A stretch of 64,000 nt of DNA. Source: Janthinobacterium sp. B9-8 (GTDB lineage: Bacteria; Pseudomonadota; Gammaproteobacteria; Burkholderiales; Chitinibacteraceae). A program made the position numbers and the translations under genes. Positions 1-8,644 of the stretch are shown piece by piece; the first letter of the stretch is position 1, and every line of letters begins with the position of its first letter. The notes beneath the pieces were generated by a model. It did not search any database, was not told the DNA's origin, and saw only the letters and a list, made by a program, of their open reading frames with translations. Location of the stretch: positions 2,111,740 through 2,175,739 of the forward strand of contig NZ_CP014222.1 in NCBI RefSeq assembly GCF_000969645.2, read 5' to 3'.

Positions 1-2075
1 TATTGATTGGCACAGACAATGCGGCCCGCAAGCAAGTTGAAGAAGCCCGTACCGTGCTCGATCAGCGCTTACGCGATCAGCAGTTTTATACCCGATCTTT
101 GATTGAATCCAATATCGATGCGCTGATGACCACCGATCCGCAGGGCATTATTTCCGACGTAAACCAACAAATGATCGCGCTCACCGGGCGAACCCGTGAT
201 GAGCTAATTGGTGCGCCCTGCAAAAATTTCTTTACCGATCCGGTACGGGCTGATGCCGCCATTAAACGTGTGCTCACAGAAAACAAAGTCAGCGATTACG
301 AGCTCACCGTCAGAGCGCAAAACGGCCTAGAAACCGTGGTGTCCTACAACGCGGCCACTTTTCATGATCGGGATCGCAAGGTACAGGGTGTGTTTGCTGC
401 CGCACGGGATGTAACCGATCGCAAGCGCTTTGAGCGCACCTTACAAGAAAAAAATATTGAGTTAGAACATGCCAGCCGGATGAAATCCGAGTTTCTCGCC
501 ACCATGTCGCACGAGCTGCGCACGCCGCTTAACGCCATTATTGGCTTTTCTGAAGCCTTAAAAGATGGCTTTATGGGCCCGACCAGTGACATTCAGCACG
601 AATACATCGGTGATATTTTTACCAGCGGCCAACACCTGCTCTCGCTGATTAATGACATTCTCGACCTATCCAAAGTTGAAGCGGGCATGATGACGCTGGA
701 TTTAGAAACGGTTGATTTGCACAGTCTGCTGACAAGCAGCCTGACTATCGTCAAAGAAAAAGCCGCTACTCAACGCATCCGGCTGGAGCTAGACGCCAGT
801 GAAGACCTGGGCATTCCTCAGTTCGATCAGCGTAAAACCAAGCAAATTGTTTATAACTTGCTCTCTAATGCGGTCAAATTCACTGCTAATGGGGGTTGTG
901 TCACCCTCAGGGCACGTCGTGTTTTCCGTAGCAGCGTAGGGCAGTTATCGGGCACATGGCCGGTGCATAGCTTTCCTCTGCTCAATAATGAATACAACGA
1001 GTTTCTTGAAATTTGCGTAACCGACAATGGTATTGGTATTTCTAAAGCCAATATGGCGAAATTATTTCAAGCTTTTAGCCAGATCGACAGCCGCTTAGCG
1101 CGTAAATTTGAAGGAACAGGCTTGGGGCTGGCCATGGTTAAACAACTGGCAGAGCTACATGGCGGCACCGTAGCCGTCGCAAGTGCAGAGGGTGAAGGCG
1201 CAAGTTTTGCTGCTTGGCTCCCTTTGCGCAATATGCAACCTGCAACACTCCCTTGCACCGCAAACATAAACTTTGCTGATGCAAAAGGATGTATTGCGCT
1301 GATCATCGAAAATGACGAGCAATCGGCCAATTTGATTGGTCTACAGCTTGAAGCAGAAGGCTTTTCCATACTCTATGCATCGACGACAGAGGCTGCACTA
1401 CAACTCGCCCCACAAGCAAACTTGCGCTTAATTATTCTCGACTTAGATTTACCGGCCACAGGAGAGGCTTGGGAATTTCTTTTACGAATCCGCGAAAACC
1501 GTCACTTAGCCCATGTGCCTGTCGTCATTATCTCTAATCTTAGCGATAGCAAAATGGCCTTACTTGAAGGTGCCTCCGCCGTTTTACAAAAGCCAATCAG
1601 CCATACCGAATTAAAAACCGCCCTTGCCAATTTGCGCCTAAGCCCAGGCCCGCAAAATCCTTACACCGTATTGATCATTGATGATGATGCCAAAGCGATT
1701 GATGCGCTGACCGTCTTTTTATCAGCTCCAGCCTATATTGTCGTGCAGGCGCTCAGCGGCAAGGAAGGGCTAAAGCTAGCGCAGCAGCTTAATCCTGACT
1801 TAATTTTACTTGATCTGCTCATGCCAGATATGAGTGGCTTTGAGGTCGTAGACGCATTAGAGCTTGACCCTGCTACCGAGCATATTCCCATCTTAGTGGT
1901 TACATCCAAACGGATCACAGAGCAAGATCGGGCGGCGCTCAATAGCAAGCCTGAGCGGCAGATCCAGATTATTGAAAAAGCGGGGTTTAATCACCTTGGC
2001 TTTATCGCCAAAGTGAAACGCGCATTACGCCCCCCATTAGAAAGGACACCCGATGGCCAGAGTATTAGTCATTGA
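1..2075 (+). CDS. Hybrid sensor histidine kinase, 5' end outside the window
   Basis: This is a signalling kinase that autophosphorylates on histidine and passes the phosphate to receiver aspartates. The visible part (about 690 residues) has a PAS domain (about 30-140), a HisKA domain with the H-box MSHELRTPLN (His at visible residue 170), an HATPase domain with N-box and the glycine motifs TDNGIGIS and GTGLGLAM, then two receiver domains (about 430-545 and 558-675) with aspartates in IILDLDLP and ILLDLLMP. The frame is open at the left edge and begins inside a PAS-PAC-like linker, so a sensor region probably lies upstream. The stop overlaps the next gene by 23 bases, which suggests translational coupling in one operon with the two following regulators. 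The stimulus is not visible. Confidence 0.93.
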   Translation, partial: LIGTDNAARKQVEEARTVLDQRLRDQQFYTRSLIESNIDALMTTDPQGIISDVNQQMIALTGRTRDELIGAPCKNFFTDPVRADAAIKRVLTENKVSDYELTVRAQNGLETVVSYNAATFHDRDRKVQGVFAAARDVTDRKRFERTLQEKNIELEHASRMKSEFLATMSHELRTPLNAIIGFSEALKDGFMGPTSDIQHEYIGDIFTSGQHLLSLINDILDLSKVEAGMMTLDLETVDLHSLLTSSLTIVKEKAATQRIRLELDASEDLGIPQFDQRKTKQIVYNLLSNAVKFTANGGCVTLRARRVFRSSVGQLSGTWPVHSFPLLNNEYNEFLEICVTDNGIGISKANMAKLFQAFSQIDSRLARKFEGTGLGLAMVKQLAELHGGTVAVASAEGEGASFAAWLPLRNMQPATLPCTANINFADAKGCIALIIENDEQSANLIGLQLEAEGFSILYASTTEAALQLAPQANLRLIILDLDLPATGEAWEFLLRIRENRHLAHVPVVIISNLSDSKMALLEGASAVLQKPISHTELKTALANLRLSPGPQNPYTVLIIDDDAKAIDALTVFLSAPAYIVVQALSGKEGLKLAQQLNPDLILLDLLMPDMSGFEVVDALELDPATEHIPILVVTSKRITEQDRAALNSKPERQIQIIEKAGFNHLGFIAKVKRALRPPLERTPDGQSISH

Positions 2076-2448
2076 AGACAACGCAGCGAATATGAAACTC
2101 ACCGCGCTACTACTACGAAATGCAGCACATACCGTGCTATGTGCAGTCGATGCCGAAACCGGCCTGACACTGGCACGCACCGAGCAGCCAGATCTGATCT
2201 TAATGGATATTCAACTACCAGATATGGATGGCTTAGCCGCAACGGCCTTGCTCAAACAAGACCCCTGTACCGCCGCGATTCCAGTGATTGCACTCACGGC
2301 ACTCGCCATGAAAGCCGACAAGGAAAAAAGCCAGATCGCCGGTTGCGATGCCTATATCGCCAAACCGCTACGTTACCAAGAGCTGTATGCCGTCATCGAC
2401 AGCTTGTTGGCTAAGGGCCAGAGCAAGCCAGCAGATCAGATGCCATGA
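2053..2448 (+). CDS. Single-domain response regulator (DivK/CheY type)
   Basis: A 131-residue stand-alone receiver domain with no output domain. It has the acidic pair after the first strand (VIEDN), the phosphoacceptor aspartate in LILMDIQLPDMDG, the conserved Thr/Ala region (IALTALAM) and the Lys-Pro pair (AKPLR). Such proteins act as phosphate shuttles or as partners of histidine kinases. It overlaps the kinase upstream by 23 bases and the GGDEF-EAL gene downstream by 4 bases (ATGA), so the three are very likely co-transcribed and may form one phosphorelay controlling cyclic di-GMP. The DivK comparison is by size and architecture only. Confidence 0.92.
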   Translation: MARVLVIEDNAANMKLTALLLRNAAHTVLCAVDAETGLTLARTEQPDLILMDIQLPDMDGLAATALLKQDPCTAAIPVIALTALAMKADKEKSQIAGCDAYIAKPLRYQELYAVIDSLLAKGQSKPADQMP

Positions 2449-4598
2449 GCAGCACTACCCCCACTATTTTGATTGTGGATGATGAAATTCAGAATCGTAA
2501 GTTGCTCGAAGCATTGCTCAGGCCAGAAGGCTACTTTACGCGCTGCGCAGCCAGTGGCGAAGAAGCACTGGCCTCGATTGCCGAGCATGCGCCAGATTTA
2601 ATCTTGCTCGATATCATGATGCCGGGCATGGATGGCTTTGAAGTGGCGGTAATCCTCAAAGCCAACCCTGCCACTTCCAACATTCCCATCATCATGGTTA
2701 CGGCACTCGACGATAGAAGCGCTCGACTAGCAGGACTGAATGCGGGGGCTGAAGAGTTTTTAAGCAAGCCTGTTGATCGCGCCGAATTATGGCTAAGAGT
2801 GCGCAATTTACTGCGCTTAAAAGCTTTTGGGGATTTTCTACAAAACCACAGCCTTATTCTGGAGCAGGAAGTACAGGCACGCACCGCAGATTTACAGCGC
2901 TTTCGCTCTGCGATGGATGCCACGGCCGATGCTATTTTCTTGGTCAGCCGCAATACAATGCGCTTTGTTGAAATCAATGCCACCGCCTGCAGCATGCTAG
3001 GCTATACCCGCCAGGAATTACTTGACGCCACCCCTGCTGAAATCGGCGAAGTCTCGCTTGAAGCCCTTGAAACCACCTACGACAGCATCATTGCGGGCCA
3101 AGATATTAATGTGCTGGTGGACACCACGATACGGCGTAAAGATGGCTCTTATTTACAAGTAGAAGTTCATCAACAAGCCCAAAAATCAGAAAACGACTGG
3201 GTTATGGTTGGCGTAGCACGCGACCTGACCGAGCGTAAGGAATCAGCGCAGCGCCTGCACCAACTGGCCCATTACGATGTACTTACCGGCTTACCCAATC
3301 GCACCCTGTTTTATGAAGCACTCAAAAACGCGCTGATTCAGGCCACAGACAGCAATGGCCAGCTGGCCGTGCTCTTTGTTGATTTAGACCTTTTTAAAAA
3401 TGTAAACGATACCTTGGGCCATGCAATCGGCGATGAGCTGCTCAACCAGTTTGGCAATCGCTTAGTTCAATGCATGCGTACTGGTGATACGGTGGGGCGC
3501 TTGGGCGGCGATGAATTTGCACTCATCTTGGTTATGCAGAACGAGCCCTTCTATCCCACACTGGTTGCCAATAAAATACGTGAGGTATTGCGTGAATCTT
3601 TTGAGATTCAAGGCCAGGAAGTGACGGTCAGCGCCAGTATGGGCATCACTATTTACCCTGATGACGCCACCGCCCATGAAACACTCATCAAATATGCAGA
3701 TACCGCGATGTACCGTGCCAAACAAGCAGGGCGCGATACCTATCGTTTTTTTACCGCGCAAATGAATGCCGAAGTTTTAGCCCGGCATGATCTTGAAGTG
3801 GCTTTACACAAGGCCGTAGAAAACAAGGAATTTGTACTGCATTACCAGCCCAAAGTGCACCTCAAAAGTGGCCGTATCGTAGGACTTGAAGCCCTATTAC
3901 GCTGGCAGCGCCCCGGACATGGGCTGGTGCCACCCTACCTTTTTATCCCTGTACTCGAAGAAACAGGGCTGATTGTGCGAGTAGGAAGCTGGGCCATCAC
4001 AACCGCTTGCCAGCAAATCGGACAATGGCTGCACGCCGCAATTGGCCCAATGCAAATTTCTGTCAACGTGGCTGGCCGTCAATTTATTGAGGGCGATTTA
4101 GAAGGAGATGTCATTAAAGCACTGCTTGATCATGACATCCCTGCCAATTTGCTCGAATTGGAGTTAACAGAAGGATCGTTAATGGTGAATACCAAACGCA
4201 CCATCACCATCTTGCAAAATCTAAAAACACGCGGCGTACAAATTTCTATTGATGACTTTGGCACCGGTTACTCAAGCCTCGCCTATTTACGGCGCTTTCC
4301 GATTGATAAGCTCAAGATTGATATCGCGTTTATTCGCGAAGTGACCACCAATCCCGACGATGCAGCCATTGCACTAGCCATTATCCGCATGGCCCATAGC
4401 TTAAAACTTGAAGTGATCGCTGAAGGGGTAGAAACCGAAGCGCAGCTCACGTTTTTACTACGCTACCACTGTGATCAAATCCAAGGCTATTACTTCAGCC
4501 CGCCATTACCCTTACACGAGCTAGAACAAGTATTACTCTCGGAAACACTGGATCTGGCCGGGCTGGCAGATCCAAACACCAAGGAGCAGGATGAATAA
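2445..4598 (+). CDS. Receiver-PAS-GGDEF-EAL protein, bifunctional cyclic di-GMP enzyme
   Basis: A 717-residue protein predicted to make and/or degrade cyclic di-GMP under phosphorelay control. Domains in order: receiver (about 5-125, Asp in LILLDIMMPGMDG), a short linker helix, PAS (about 148-265), GGDEF (about 275-440) and EAL (about 455-705). The cyclase motif is intact (LGGDEFA) and is preceded by an RxxD inhibitory site (RTGD). The EAL domain is also intact: GLEALLRW, DDFGTGYSS, IAEGVET and QGYYFSPP are all present. Both activities are therefore possible, although many such fusions have one dominant. It is the last gene of the three-gene signalling operon. Confidence 0.93.
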   Translation: MSSTTPTILIVDDEIQNRKLLEALLRPEGYFTRCAASGEEALASIAEHAPDLILLDIMMPGMDGFEVAVILKANPATSNIPIIMVTALDDRSARLAGLNAGAEEFLSKPVDRAELWLRVRNLLRLKAFGDFLQNHSLILEQEVQARTADLQRFRSAMDATADAIFLVSRNTMRFVEINATACSMLGYTRQELLDATPAEIGEVSLEALETTYDSIIAGQDINVLVDTTIRRKDGSYLQVEVHQQAQKSENDWVMVGVARDLTERKESAQRLHQLAHYDVLTGLPNRTLFYEALKNALIQATDSNGQLAVLFVDLDLFKNVNDTLGHAIGDELLNQFGNRLVQCMRTGDTVGRLGGDEFALILVMQNEPFYPTLVANKIREVLRESFEIQGQEVTVSASMGITIYPDDATAHETLIKYADTAMYRAKQAGRDTYRFFTAQMNAEVLARHDLEVALHKAVENKEFVLHYQPKVHLKSGRIVGLEALLRWQRPGHGLVPPYLFIPVLEETGLIVRVGSWAITTACQQIGQWLHAAIGPMQISVNVAGRQFIEGDLEGDVIKALLDHDIPANLLELELTEGSLMVNTKRTITILQNLKTRGVQISIDDFGTGYSSLAYLRRFPIDKLKIDIAFIREVTTNPDDAAIALAIIRMAHSLKLEVIAEGVETEAQLTFLLRYHCDQIQGYYFSPPLPLHELEQVLLSETLDLAGLADPNTKEQDE

Positions 4599-4763
4599 CG
4601 CCCCCTTGCTCCCTGATTGATAGTCAAACAATCCTGAGCACAGACTTCCACACAGACCCGCAATACTTCAACCCTGTACTCCTCAGACACCGGCTAAGGT
4701 GTAACTAGCCAAAAAGCCTGCTCATCGGCATGATCAAAGCTCTTCACCTTTTGAGCCACAGCC

Positions 4764-5921
4764 ATGCGACAGACCTCCAGCTCCTTGCCGCTTTTGACCG
4801 CCGGCTTTGTCACTGTGCTAGTAGGCTTTACCAGCTCTGCCGCCATTGTTTTTCAGGCCGCCACCGCAGCGGGTGCAACACCGGGGCAGCTTGCCTCGTG
4901 GATGTGGGCGCTGGGCATGGGGATGGGCCTCACCTGTATTGGATTATCACTACGTTATAAAAACCCGGTTGTCACGGCATGGTCCACGCCGGGCGCGGCG
5001 CTGCTGGCGAGCAGTTTGCAGGGTATTCCTATGGGGGAAGCCATTGGCGCATTTATGTTTTGCGCTGCGCTGATTACCTTAAGCGGCATAACAGGTTGGT
5101 TTGAACGCATCATGAGCCGCATTCCGCTGCCGATTGCAGCCGCCATGCTGGCAGGCGTTTTAGCACGATTTGGCATCAATATTTTCACCGAAATGCAAGG
5201 CCAGTTCACCCTTGTCTTTGCCATGTTCATTGCTTATTTAATATGTAAAAGATTTTGGCCGCGTTACGCCATCATGATGGTCTTGGCGCTAGGGATTGCG
5301 ATTGCTGCAGGGCAAGGTTTATTGCATATCAAAGAAGTGAATATCGCCTTTGCCAAGCCAGAATTCATGATGCCGGTTTTTAACTGGCAGACCATGCTTA
5401 GCATTGGCGTGCCGCTCTTTGTCGTCACAATGGCTTCGCAAAATATGCCCGGTGTGGCGGTGATTCGAGCTAATGGCTACAACACACCCATTTCGCCCTT
5501 AATCAGCTGGACCGGCATCACCACCTTGCTACTTGCCCCTTTTGGCTGCTTCTCGCTCAATTTAGCCGCCATTACCGCCGCCATTTGTATGGGTAAAGAA
5601 GCACATGAAGACCCCGCTCAGCGCTTTAAAGCCAGCATTGCCGCAGGCTGTTTCTATTTATTACTGGGCGTTTTTGGCGCAACCATTGGGGCGCTCTTTA
5701 CTGCGTTTCCTAACGCTTTGGTGTTAGCCATTGCAGGCCTCGCTCTACTGGGCACGATCGCCAACGGCTTGAGCGCAGCGATGAGCGATGAGAAAGTTCG
5801 CGAGCCTGCTCTAGTGACATTTCTAGTCACGCTTTCAGGGATTTCACTCTTAGGAATTGGCGCGGCTTTCTGGGGGCTTATTGCGGGCGCAATAGCGATC
5901 CTTATTATGAAAAAAAACTGA
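4764..5921 (+). CDS. BenE-family (benzoate/H+ symporter-like) permease
   Basis: A 385-residue, very hydrophobic inner-membrane transporter with about 11-12 membrane segments. The opening (TAGFVTVLVGFTSSAAIVFQ), the glycine- and proline-rich VVTAWSTPGAALL segment and the mid-protein NMPGVAVIRANGY region are typical of the BenE/YdcO family of aromatic-acid/proton symporters. No benzoate catabolic genes are nearby, so the real substrate is unknown. The 165 bases upstream show no gene. The start fits the family's usual N-terminus; I see no strong ribosome binding site. Confidence 0.85.
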   Translation: MRQTSSSLPLLTAGFVTVLVGFTSSAAIVFQAATAAGATPGQLASWMWALGMGMGLTCIGLSLRYKNPVVTAWSTPGAALLASSLQGIPMGEAIGAFMFCAALITLSGITGWFERIMSRIPLPIAAAMLAGVLARFGINIFTEMQGQFTLVFAMFIAYLICKRFWPRYAIMMVLALGIAIAAGQGLLHIKEVNIAFAKPEFMMPVFNWQTMLSIGVPLFVVTMASQNMPGVAVIRANGYNTPISPLISWTGITTLLLAPFGCFSLNLAAITAAICMGKEAHEDPAQRFKASIAAGCFYLLLGVFGATIGALFTAFPNALVLAIAGLALLGTIANGLSAAMSDEKVREPALVTFLVTLSGISLLGIGAAFWGLIAGAIAILIMKKN

Positions 5922-6052
5922 TGAAACAACGAACTACAAGACATACCCCTTGATTATTTTATGCTGTGCCAATGCGCTAAATAAGCGGGCAACGGCCATG
6001 ACATTGCAATGAAAATAAACGTAACAATTAATTACAATGTCTTACATTTACA

Positions 6053-6080
6053 TTGCGATTTTACTTAGCATCATGATAAA
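6053..6080 (+). promoter_or_regulatory. Weak candidate promoter for the osmoprotectant transporter leader
   Basis: TTGCGA and GATAAA lie 16 bases apart in AT-rich DNA just before the structured leader. Each matches four of six bases of the sigma-70 consensus. Its position before the first leader hairpin is what makes it worth noting; on sequence alone it is weak. Confidence 0.3.
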
Positions 6081-6101
6081 AACTGTCCTCTTCTATTAAA
6101 A

Positions 6102-6303
6102 ATCACCCTCAGAAAGTGGTGATCAAGGCCAAAAGCCTCTCTCTTTGCACTGACGATATCGTGGCGCTAAGCCTTTAGGTTTTATCGAAACAAGCTAAGA
6201 AGCATCATCTTGGCTCCAGTCAGTGCAATTCATACTGCGATTTTTATTTTACAAAATCGCCAGGCTTTGTTGCCGCTTGTTTCCACAGCAGTGCGAAACA
6301 AGC
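6102..6303 (+). ncRNA. Candidate structured leader RNA before the osmoprotectant ABC operon
   Basis: Five helices can be read in about 200 bases. (1) ATCACC/GGTGAT at 6102-6123. (2) AGGC/GCCT at 6126-6138. (3) A perfect 10-bp long-range helix, TTGCACTGAC (6145-6154) with GTCAGTGCAA (6219-6228), which encloses 64 bases that can also pair internally (GCTAAG with CTTGGC). (4) GCGATTTT/AAAATCGC at 6237-6260. (5) GCTTGTTTC/GAAACAAGC at 6275-6303. A closed outer helix around a folded core resembles riboswitch architecture, but I match it to no known class. The region lies in the 480-base gap before the permease. A reading frame opening at 6223 runs through part of it into the permease, so coding cannot be wholly excluded. 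Confidence 0.45.
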
Positions 6304-6399
6304 CTCAAACAAGCTCAAGCAAGGCAACCCTCAACACTTAAGTTGTCACTCTCATCATTGCGAGCGGATTTTTACGCTCTACAAGAAAGGAGTCAGCAC

Positions 6400-7101
6400 A
6401 TGTCTGTGCATCTAAAACGCGGCCTGTTCATTGCCTTTTTGGCCGCGATCTTCGCCCTTATTCAGTCGCAACCCGCGTGGCTAAAAACCTACCAAAGCGA
6501 TCTGATCTACCTTGGCCAGCAGCATCTTCGCCTTGCTGGCTACTCTATGTTTTTAGCTTTGATTGTTGGTCTGCCTGCGGGCATTGTGCTGAGCAGAAGC
6601 TGGGCCAGACGCTATGCCGAGCCCTTATTGCAGATCTTTAATGTTGGGAACACCCTCCCTCCGCTCGCCGTGCTGGCTCTGGCGATGGTACTGGTTGGCA
6701 TTGGCGACAAGCCTGCCATTATTGCGCTCTTTTTAGCCTCTCTCCTCCCTATTGTCCGCAACACTTATACCGGCCTTTGCGGTGTATCACCTGCTTTACT
6801 TGAAGCCGCTCGCGGCCTTGGCATGACTCCCAGACAAAGCCTTTACTACGTTGAACTACCCAATGCCGCGCCGGTTATTTTGGTGGGCGTACGTCTGGCT
6901 TTAGTCATCAATGTGGGCACGGTACCCCTGACTTTCCTCATTGGAGCCAGCAGCTATGGCGAGCTGATTTTCCCCGGCATCTTCTTAAATAATCAGACCC
7001 AGCTCTTAGTGGGTGCAGGTGCAACCGCCATTGTGGCACTGGCACTTGATCAAACCGTTGCCCGTATTGGCCAGATTTTTGCCAAACGCGCATCAAACTA
7101 A
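6400..7101 (+). CDS. Osmoprotectant-type ABC transporter permease (first)
   Basis: A 233-residue inner-membrane permease of the ProW/OpuB class with five or six membrane segments. The cytoplasmic coupling loop reads EAARGLGMTPRQSLYYVELPNAAPVI, the EAA motif that contacts the ATPase. The frame is open back to 6223, but the ATG at 6400 has a good ribosome binding site (AAAGGAG at 6387-6393) and places the first membrane segment correctly, so I start there. It is the first gene of a four-gene operon (permease, binding protein, permease, ATPase). Content resembles the E. coli yehZYXW (OsmF) system and the Gram-positive OpuC systems for glycine betaine, carnitine or choline. Confidence 0.88.
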   Translation: MSVHLKRGLFIAFLAAIFALIQSQPAWLKTYQSDLIYLGQQHLRLAGYSMFLALIVGLPAGIVLSRSWARRYAEPLLQIFNVGNTLPPLAVLALAMVLVGIGDKPAIIALFLASLLPIVRNTYTGLCGVSPALLEAARGLGMTPRQSLYYVELPNAAPVILVGVRLALVINVGTVPLTFLIGASSYGELIFPGIFLNNQTQLLVGAGATAIVALALDQTVARIGQIFAKRASN

Positions 7102-7113
7102 AAGGAGCGAATA

Positions 7114-7992
7114 ATGCAACGATTTTTCCTCTCTATCAGCCTGATGCTGATTGCCAGCTTGGCCCACGCAGCACCTATCCGCTTAGGCAGCAAAGACTTT
7201 ACCGAGCAGCATTTACTTTCGTCGATGACCAAGCAATATCTAGTGAGCAAAGGCTTCGAGGTCACCACCACCACGGATTTACCCAGTGTGATCATGCGTG
7301 GTGCACTCATCAATAAACAGCTAGACATGGTCTGGGATTACACCGGCACGGCGCTGATCGTTTATCACAAGCTCACCGAAGTAAACCCCAAGCAAAGCTA
7401 TGACAAAGTAAAAGAGCTGGATATTCCTAATGGTTTGATCTGGCTCAAGCCCGCCGCCATGAACAATACCTATTCCTTTGCCATGCAACGCAAGCGGGCT
7501 GAGGAACTGGGCATCACCACCATGAGCGGCATGGCAAAAGAATTTAACCAGCATAAAGATTGGAAACTGGGGTTGGATATCGAATTTGCAGGCCGGCCCG
7601 ATGGTTTAGCCCCGATGAAAGAGAAATATCAGCTAGAGCTTGAACGCCCGCAAATGAAGCAGATGAATTCTGGTTTAGTTTACAACGCCATTCGTGATGG
7701 CTTTGTTGAAGTGGGCTTGGTCTACGCCACAGATGGCCGGGTCAAAGGTTTTGATTTTATTATCCTCGAAGACGATCAGCATTTTTTCCCTAGCTATGCG
7801 GCAACACCCGTTGTAGAGAAATCTGTGCTTGCTGCCAATCCTGGCCTTGAAGAAGCACTCAACACCTTGTCTGCGCTGCTCGACAACGACACCATTTCTA
7901 CCCTCAACGCCAAAGTAGATATTGAGCACCAGCGCATTGAAAAAGTAGCCGCCCAATTTCTAAAAGATCAGGGCTTACTTCAAGGAGATTAA
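7114..7992 (+). CDS. Osmoprotectant ABC transporter substrate-binding protein (OsmF/OpuC-like)
   Basis: A 292-residue periplasmic binding protein with a clear signal peptide ending SLAHA-AP. The mature start [11 protein letters not shown] is the hallmark of the OsmF/OpuBC/OpuCC family, which binds quaternary ammonium osmolytes. Also typical are the [11 protein letters not shown] segment and [15 protein letters not shown] in the second lobe. It begins 12 bases after the first permease behind an AAAAGGAG site and ends 1 base before the second permease. The ligand cannot be read from sequence; glycine betaine, choline or carnitine are all possible. Confidence 0.9.
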   Translation: MQRFFLSISLMLIASLAHAAPIRLGSKDFTEQHLLSSMTKQYLVSKGFEVTTTTDLPSVIMRGALINKQLDMVWDYTGTALIVYHKLTEVNPKQSYDKVKELDIPNGLIWLKPAAMNNTYSFAMQRKRAEELGITTMSGMAKEFNQHKDWKLGLDIEFAGRPDGLAPMKEKYQLELERPQMKQMNSGLVYNAIRDGFVEVGLVYATDGRVKGFDFIILEDDQHFFPSYAATPVVEKSVLAANPGLEEALNTLSALLDNDTISTLNAKVDIEHQRIEKVAAQFLKDQGLLQGD

Positions 7993-7993
7993 G

Positions 7994-8644
7994 ATGGAAG
8001 TCATCCACTATTTTTGGGAAAACAGCAGCATTATTTTAAGCTTAACCCGTGAACATATGATGCTGGTCTCCATTGCGGTGGGCTTTGCAATTTTGCTAGG
8101 CGTACCAATCGGCGTGCTGATTGTTCGGCTCCCCTCGCTTGCACCCTGGGTGCTGGGCCTTGCCACGGTTATTCTTACTACGCCATCAATTGCGCTGTTT
8201 GGCCTGATGATTCCGCTATTTTCGATGATCAACCAGGGCATCGGCTATGTGCCGGCGATCTCGGCGGTATTTTTATACTCGTTACTGCCGATTATTCGTA
8301 ACACCCACACCGCTTTGCAGCATATTGATCCGGGCGTGCGCGAATCGTGCAAGGGCCTTGGTATGAGTTTTTTCCAACGGCTTTGCTGGGTAGAGCTACC
8401 ACTGGCTGTACCGCTTATTTTTGGCGGCATCCGCACCGCCGTAGTCATGAATATCGGCGTTATGGCGATTGCCAGCACCATCGGTGCAGGTGGCCTTGGC
8501 CTCTTGATTTTGCATGGCATTAGTCAGAGTGATATCCGTCAACTCATTGTTGGCGCAGTGATGATCAGTCTGCTCGCCATAGTGATGGATCTTATCCTCA
8601 ATCGTATTCAGCACTACCTCACTCCTAAAGGTATCCGCTCATGA
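7994..8644 (+). CDS. Osmoprotectant-type ABC transporter permease (second)
   Basis: A 216-residue inner-membrane permease with about six membrane segments, partner of the permease at 6400. The coupling motif ESCKGLGMSFFQRLCWVELP and the LPIIRNTHTAL segment match the OpuBB/ProW family. The ATG follows a CAAGGAG ribosome binding site and starts one base after the binding-protein stop. The 3' end overlaps the ATPase gene by 4 bases (ATGA), indicating translational coupling. Two different permeases suggest a heterodimeric channel. Confidence 0.9.
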   Translation: MEVIHYFWENSSIILSLTREHMMLVSIAVGFAILLGVPIGVLIVRLPSLAPWVLGLATVILTTPSIALFGLMIPLFSMINQGIGYVPAISAVFLYSLLPIIRNTHTALQHIDPGVRESCKGLGMSFFQRLCWVELPLAVPLIFGGIRTAVVMNIGVMAIASTIGAGGLGLLILHGISQSDIRQLIVGAVMISLLAIVMDLILNRIQHYLTPKGIRS

